From NCBI GenBank assembly GCA_016865985.1, contig VGNO01000007.1, forward strand, positions 1 to 34,309: 34,309 bases of DNA, in the 5' to 3' direction. The notes beneath the pieces were generated by a model, which was not told the DNA's origin, made no database searches, and saw only the letters and a program-made list of their open reading frames with translations. The stretch comes from Chloroflexota bacterium. Lineage in GTDB: Bacteria > Chloroflexota > Anaerolineae > Anaerolineales > Villigracilaceae. The position numbers and the translations under genes are program-made. Shown in pieces: positions 31,877 to 34,309 of the stretch. Each line of letters begins with the position of its first letter. Position 1 is the first letter of the stretch.

Positions 31877-32496
31877 CACCTGCTCCCATAAGGCCGGTCG
31901 GCGCCGAACAGGATGCGCAGGCCGGTCGCCAGCGATCCGAGCGCCACACCGATCAGGATGCCGCGTGCCCCGGCCGCCGCCAGCACCTGGGTGAAGAATG
32001 GCCGCAGCAGGTCGCCCAGGATGGGGATCTCGCCGAATGGCAGCGGGGCGGTGCCGAGCAGGATGATCACAGCCGTGACCAGGAAGATGACCGACAACAG
32101 GTTCCTGCGCCGCCGCAGCAGGCGCACACTGGCGTAGACCAGGCTGACGGTCAGGAGCGCCATCAGGCTGGCCTCGACCGGGAACTGGACGGCGTTGAAG
32201 ACGGCTGCCATCACCGGGTGTTCCGGGCGCAGCGCCAGGCCGGCAAGCAGGGTCGCCAGCAGGCACAATACCAGGACGACGCTGTAGAAGCCGCCCTTCT
32301 GTCTGTCCCGCACCCTGGCGCTGTGGACTTTGACAAGGTTGGCGAGGCCGACGAACAGGGCGACGGCCGCCAGGATGACCGCCCAATCGAGTAGCAACCG
32401 GCGCAGGTTGACCAGCAACGGGGTTTCGATGAAATAACCCGCCAGGACGACCAGGCCGACCGCGATGGCAATGGCGGTGGAGATGATCCCTTTCAC
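31876..32496 (-). CDS. Multi-span membrane protein, 206 residues
   Basis: It starts at GTG with MKGIISTAIAIAVGLVVLAGYF and has about five or six helices (LLLDWAVILAAVALFVGLANL, VVLVLCLLATLLAGLALRP, VEASLMALLTVSLVYASVRLL, LLSVIFLVTAVIILLGTAPLP and a final glycine-rich helix). A basic loop VHSARVRDRQKGG lies between helices. The GTG overlaps the upstream stop (GTGA) and its own TGA shares a base with the next ATG, so translation is coupled on both sides. No family was recognised. Its constant company with the zinc-ribbon and MutL-like genes in this operon implies a shared membrane complex. Confidence 0.8.
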   Translation of the reverse strand: MKGIISTAIAIAVGLVVLAGYFIETPLLVNLRRLLLDWAVILAAVALFVGLANLVKVHSARVRDRQKGGFYSVVLVLCLLATLLAGLALRPEHPVMAAVFNAVQFPVEASLMALLTVSLVYASVRLLRRRRNLLSVIFLVTAVIILLGTAPLPFGEIPILGDLLRPFFTQVLAAAGARGILIGVALGSLATGLRILFGADRPYGSR

Positions 32497-33239
32497 AGCA
32501 GCCCCACCATTTTCAACAGCGCGCCGGCCAGGATGGCAAGGATCGCCAGCCAGCGCAGGATGTCCTGTACGGCCAGGCTGGCGGCATGGAACGGCCCGGC
32601 ATTGACATAAGCCCCGGCGGCGTAGAGTTCTTCACCGATCAGGGGGTCCTGGGCGCCGGCATAGAGCACGGCCTGGGCGGGCAGGTTGTCGGTGGCGGAT
32701 AAGGTGAAGGACCCCTTGCGTTCGGCGGTATCGGCCAGCAGGCCGGCTTCGACCCCGAAGTTCCCGATCAGCACATTGGCCGAGACATGTTCGTCGCGCA
32801 TGATGGGGATGGTCCCGGCGGCGTAGGAGAAGGGCGTCAGGCCGGCCAGGCGCCCGGCGGTGGCGTCGTAGAAGCCGCCGGCGGTTGCATCCTGGTAGGA
32901 GACCTGGAGCATGTCCTGCGAGAGGATGGCGACCGCCCCGTCGCCGCTGGAGGCGACCGGGGGCTTGTCCCCGGCGGAGGTCAGGTCTGCCAGGCGGCGC
33001 AGGACGGTCAGGCCGGCCAGGGCTGAGGCGCTCTGCGGGGTGGTCAGGCCGCCGCTGCCGAGCGAAACGTGCAGGCGGGAGCCGTCTTCCACCGCCCGGC
33101 CGATGGCGTGTCCCAGGCGGGAGAAGGCGGCGATCCGGCGGAAGACCGGCGGTTCCTTGCGGCGCAGGGCGGCCAGGAACAGCATCAGCCCGGCGCTCAA
33201 GCCCACCAGCCCGAGGCCGGCAAGGGTGGTCCAGTTCAT
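32493..33239 (-). CDS. Membrane-anchored protein, possibly DUF6754-like
   Basis: The 248-residue protein has an N-terminal helix (LAGLGLVGLSAGLMLFLAAL), a domain of about 180 residues and a C-terminal helix (ILRWLAILAILAGALLKMVGLL). The domain includes GSRLHVSLGSGGLTTPQSASALAGL in part, AILSQDMLQVSYQDATAGG, MRDEHVSANVLIGNFGVEAGLLAD and AVLYAGAQDPLIGEELYAAGAY. These phrases resemble a domain of unknown function I recall as DUF6754; that name is from memory and uncertain. The ATG/TGA overlaps on both sides couple it to its neighbours. A structural or sensory role at the membrane is inference. Confidence 0.75.
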   Translation of the reverse strand: MNWTTLAGLGLVGLSAGLMLFLAALRRKEPPVFRRIAAFSRLGHAIGRAVEDGSRLHVSLGSGGLTTPQSASALAGLTVLRRLADLTSAGDKPPVASSGDGAVAILSQDMLQVSYQDATAGGFYDATAGRLAGLTPFSYAAGTIPIMRDEHVSANVLIGNFGVEAGLLADTAERKGSFTLSATDNLPAQAVLYAGAQDPLIGEELYAAGAYVNAGPFHAASLAVQDILRWLAILAILAGALLKMVGLL

Positions 33240-33502
33240 GCGGCCGACTCCCGCAAGTATTCGATGAAGGCTTGGCCTTCATCATGGTCTTCGAGCAGGT
33301 TTGCCAGGGCGTCGATCTTATCCCCATTCAAAAGCGGCTGTAGGAGCGGGCTGCCCAGGAAGAGCGCCTGCGCCCCGAGCACATTCAGCGGTCCACCGGC
33401 TTCGAGCAGCCAGGCAGCCAGGTTTTCCAGCCCGTAGCGCCGCAGGAACTTTGCCCATGCAGGCCAGGGGATGCGTGTAGGGGAGGGCATTTCGGTTGGC
33501 AT
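33236..33502 (-). CDS. Small protein, first gene of the MutL operon
   Basis: The 88-residue product, MPTEMPSPTRIPWPAWAKFL and on, is mostly helical, with RYGLENLAAWLLEAGGPLNVLG and a C-terminal DHDEGQAFIEYLRESAA. It has no membrane segment. Its TGA overlaps the next ATG by 4 bases. The start is not fixed: ATG 33502 has no Shine-Dalgarno sequence, nor has the internal ATG at 33490. A minus-strand TATACT lies about 20 bases upstream, with TAGACC 18 bases before it. No family was recognised. Position as the first gene suggests it may be a regulator or soluble partner of the complex. Confidence 0.65.
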   Translation of the reverse strand: MPTEMPSPTRIPWPAWAKFLRRYGLENLAAWLLEAGGPLNVLGAQALFLGSPLLQPLLNGDKIDALANLLEDHDEGQAFIEYLRESAA

Positions 33503-33763
33503 AGTCTGTCAGGCGCCTGCCAACAGTATAGCATAAATTGACGGGCGCGGTCTACACGCCACGCAGGATGGCGGGACCATATCCGTCGCCCGGCAGTGAG
33601 TTTATTCCCGCCGAGGGTAGGAAAGGAGGCGCCTTCCAGGTTTGGTAGATACTGCTTCTTGAACAAATACCTTAACTGGAACTGACAAGAACCAGGCAGT
33701 TAGTGTAGTTTTAGGTTCGTTTATTTTCGTTGTATCCTGTAAGCCCAATTTTTGGATGATCCC
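33503..33763. other. Intergenic region with the operon promoter
   Basis: The right-hand 200 bases show nothing coding that I can support. Near 33520-33550 the minus strand has TATACT with an upstream TAGACC at 18-base spacing, a candidate promoter for the operon that runs to 25451. The rest is ordinary sequence with slightly higher A+T near the 33764 gene end. Confidence 0.4.
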
Positions 33764-34222
33764 CTATCCTCTCGCAAGTTCCGAACCTGCGGGAGGGTTG
33801 TTATCCCGTCGGGTGGAAGATGGCGAAAGCGGTCTGATGGCTGTTGTGAATTTTTCCCACAATCTGCGTGCCAGCCAGGCGGCAGACAAGCCTGTTGCGA
33901 AACCGGCCAGCAGGCCTGGGATTTCACCGCCCCAAGATGCAGCCAGTTGACCTGCATACCCCCCGGCCAGCATGGCGGCGGCCATGACCAGCAGCAGGCC
34001 GAGGATATCGAGTGTTATGCCTAGCGCCATCCCCTTGCGGGTGGAAAACCCCTGGCGGTGGAGGCGGATGTGCTTCCTGGCGGCCAGCGTCGCGCCCAAT
34101 GCCAGGCTGGCAGAAAGGATGACGCTGCCCACCAGGCGGGCGTGTTCCGGCCAAAGCACGAGCGGGAGGATGCCAGCCAGGAGGAACAGGATGAAGAGGG
34201 CGAGGCTCAGGGATCGGGCCAT
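33764..34222 (-). CDS. Membrane protein of unknown function, 152 residues
   Basis: Four hydrophobic segments are seen: LSLALFILFLLAGILPLVLW, LVGSVILSASLALGATLAA, MALGITLDILGLLLVMAAAMLAGG and a weaker EIPGLLAGFATGLSAAWLAR. A basic loop RKHIRLHRQGFSTRKG lies between the second and third. The C-terminal tail is basic and hydrophilic (LSPSSTRRDNNPPAGSELARG). The ATG at 34222 lies inside the last codons of the partial upstream gene (stop at 34207-34209), a 16-base overlap implying coupling. No family was recognised. Confidence 0.75.
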   Translation of the reverse strand: MARSLSLALFILFLLAGILPLVLWPEHARLVGSVILSASLALGATLAARKHIRLHRQGFSTRKGMALGITLDILGLLLVMAAAMLAGGYAGQLAASWGGEIPGLLAGFATGLSAAWLARRLWEKFTTAIRPLSPSSTRRDNNPPAGSELARG

Positions 34223-34309
34223 AGGTCGCGGGGAGTCTCGATGCAGGGATCGTTTGCCGGGTCGCGGTAGGTCTCGTAGAAGGTCTCCACGGTCATCCCG
34301 GTCGCTTCA
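34207..34309 (-). CDS. C-terminal end of an unidentified protein (partial)
   Basis: On the minus strand an open frame enters from the right edge and ends at TGA (34209-34207). The visible 33 residues read EATGMTVETFYETYRDPAND, then PCIETPRDLWPDP. The tail is acidic and rich in proline; no family was recognised. It overlaps the start of the membrane protein gene ending at 33764 by 16 bases, so the two are probably in one operon. Confidence 0.55.
   Translation of the reverse strand, partial: EATGMTVETFYETYRDPANDPCIETPRDLWPDP

Noticed and set aside
29867-31891. A 674-residue plus-strand open frame
   Set aside because: It is the antisense of the zinc-ribbon protein, whose zinc ligands, helices and repeats are clear.

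Overview
The window is GC-rich, gene-dense bacterial DNA. Housekeeping genes (obg, argS, rpsT, comEC, a 5-formyltetrahydrofolate cyclo-ligase), a MutL-type ASKHA protein in a long envelope-like operon, paired GxxExxY genes and lipoprotein/SIMPL genes behind a two-component system together suggest a member of the Chloroflexota, probably Anaerolineae. That placement is inference from gene content only; no rRNA, tRNA or taxonomic marker search could be run.

Layout. (1) 1-4883 is an accessory stretch: the end of a membrane protein gene, two GxxExxY (PD-(D/E)xK-like) genes each bracketed by inverted copies of an ACACAAAGGACACGAAGG-like repeat, a beta-class DNA methyltransferase coupled to a uracil-DNA-glycosylase-like protein, a HerA-type ATPase and a 94-residue unknown. 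(2) 4901-8884 holds obg, divergent from a PadR regulator that heads an operon with a membrane 4Fe-4S protein and a double flavodoxin-fold protein. (3) 8885-9781 is a scar: two aldo/keto reductase C-terminal remnants around a REP-associated tyrosine transposase (RAYT) flanked by perfect hairpins. (4) 9844-13530 is a minus-strand operon (response regulator, sensor kinase, SIMPL protein, lipoprotein) divergent from a 41-residue membrane peptide gene. (5) 13601-17489, minus strand, carries a cyclic-2,3-diphosphoglycerate-synthetase-like P-loop protein, argS and an rpsT with a long basic tail. (6) 17674-23326 carries comEC with a degenerate C-terminal hydrolase domain, a membrane protein, the folate cyclo-ligase, a YitT protein and a beta-hydroxyacid dehydrogenase. 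(7) 23539-25388 is a second accessory patch: a second RAYT with structured repeats and a decayed reverse transcriptase of the diversity-generating-retroelement type. (8) 25451-33502, minus strand, is an operon of eight tightly packed or overlapping genes, mostly membrane proteins, around a MutL-family ASKHA protein and a zinc-ribbon protein with eight tryptophan-leucine motifs. (9) 33764-34309 holds a membrane protein and a partial gene.

The best candidates for undescribed biology are the GxxExxY inverted-repeat cassettes around the methyltransferase/UDG/HerA genes, the MutL/zinc-ribbon membrane operon, and the RAYT plus reverse transcriptase patch. No CRISPR array, rRNA or tRNA was seen.
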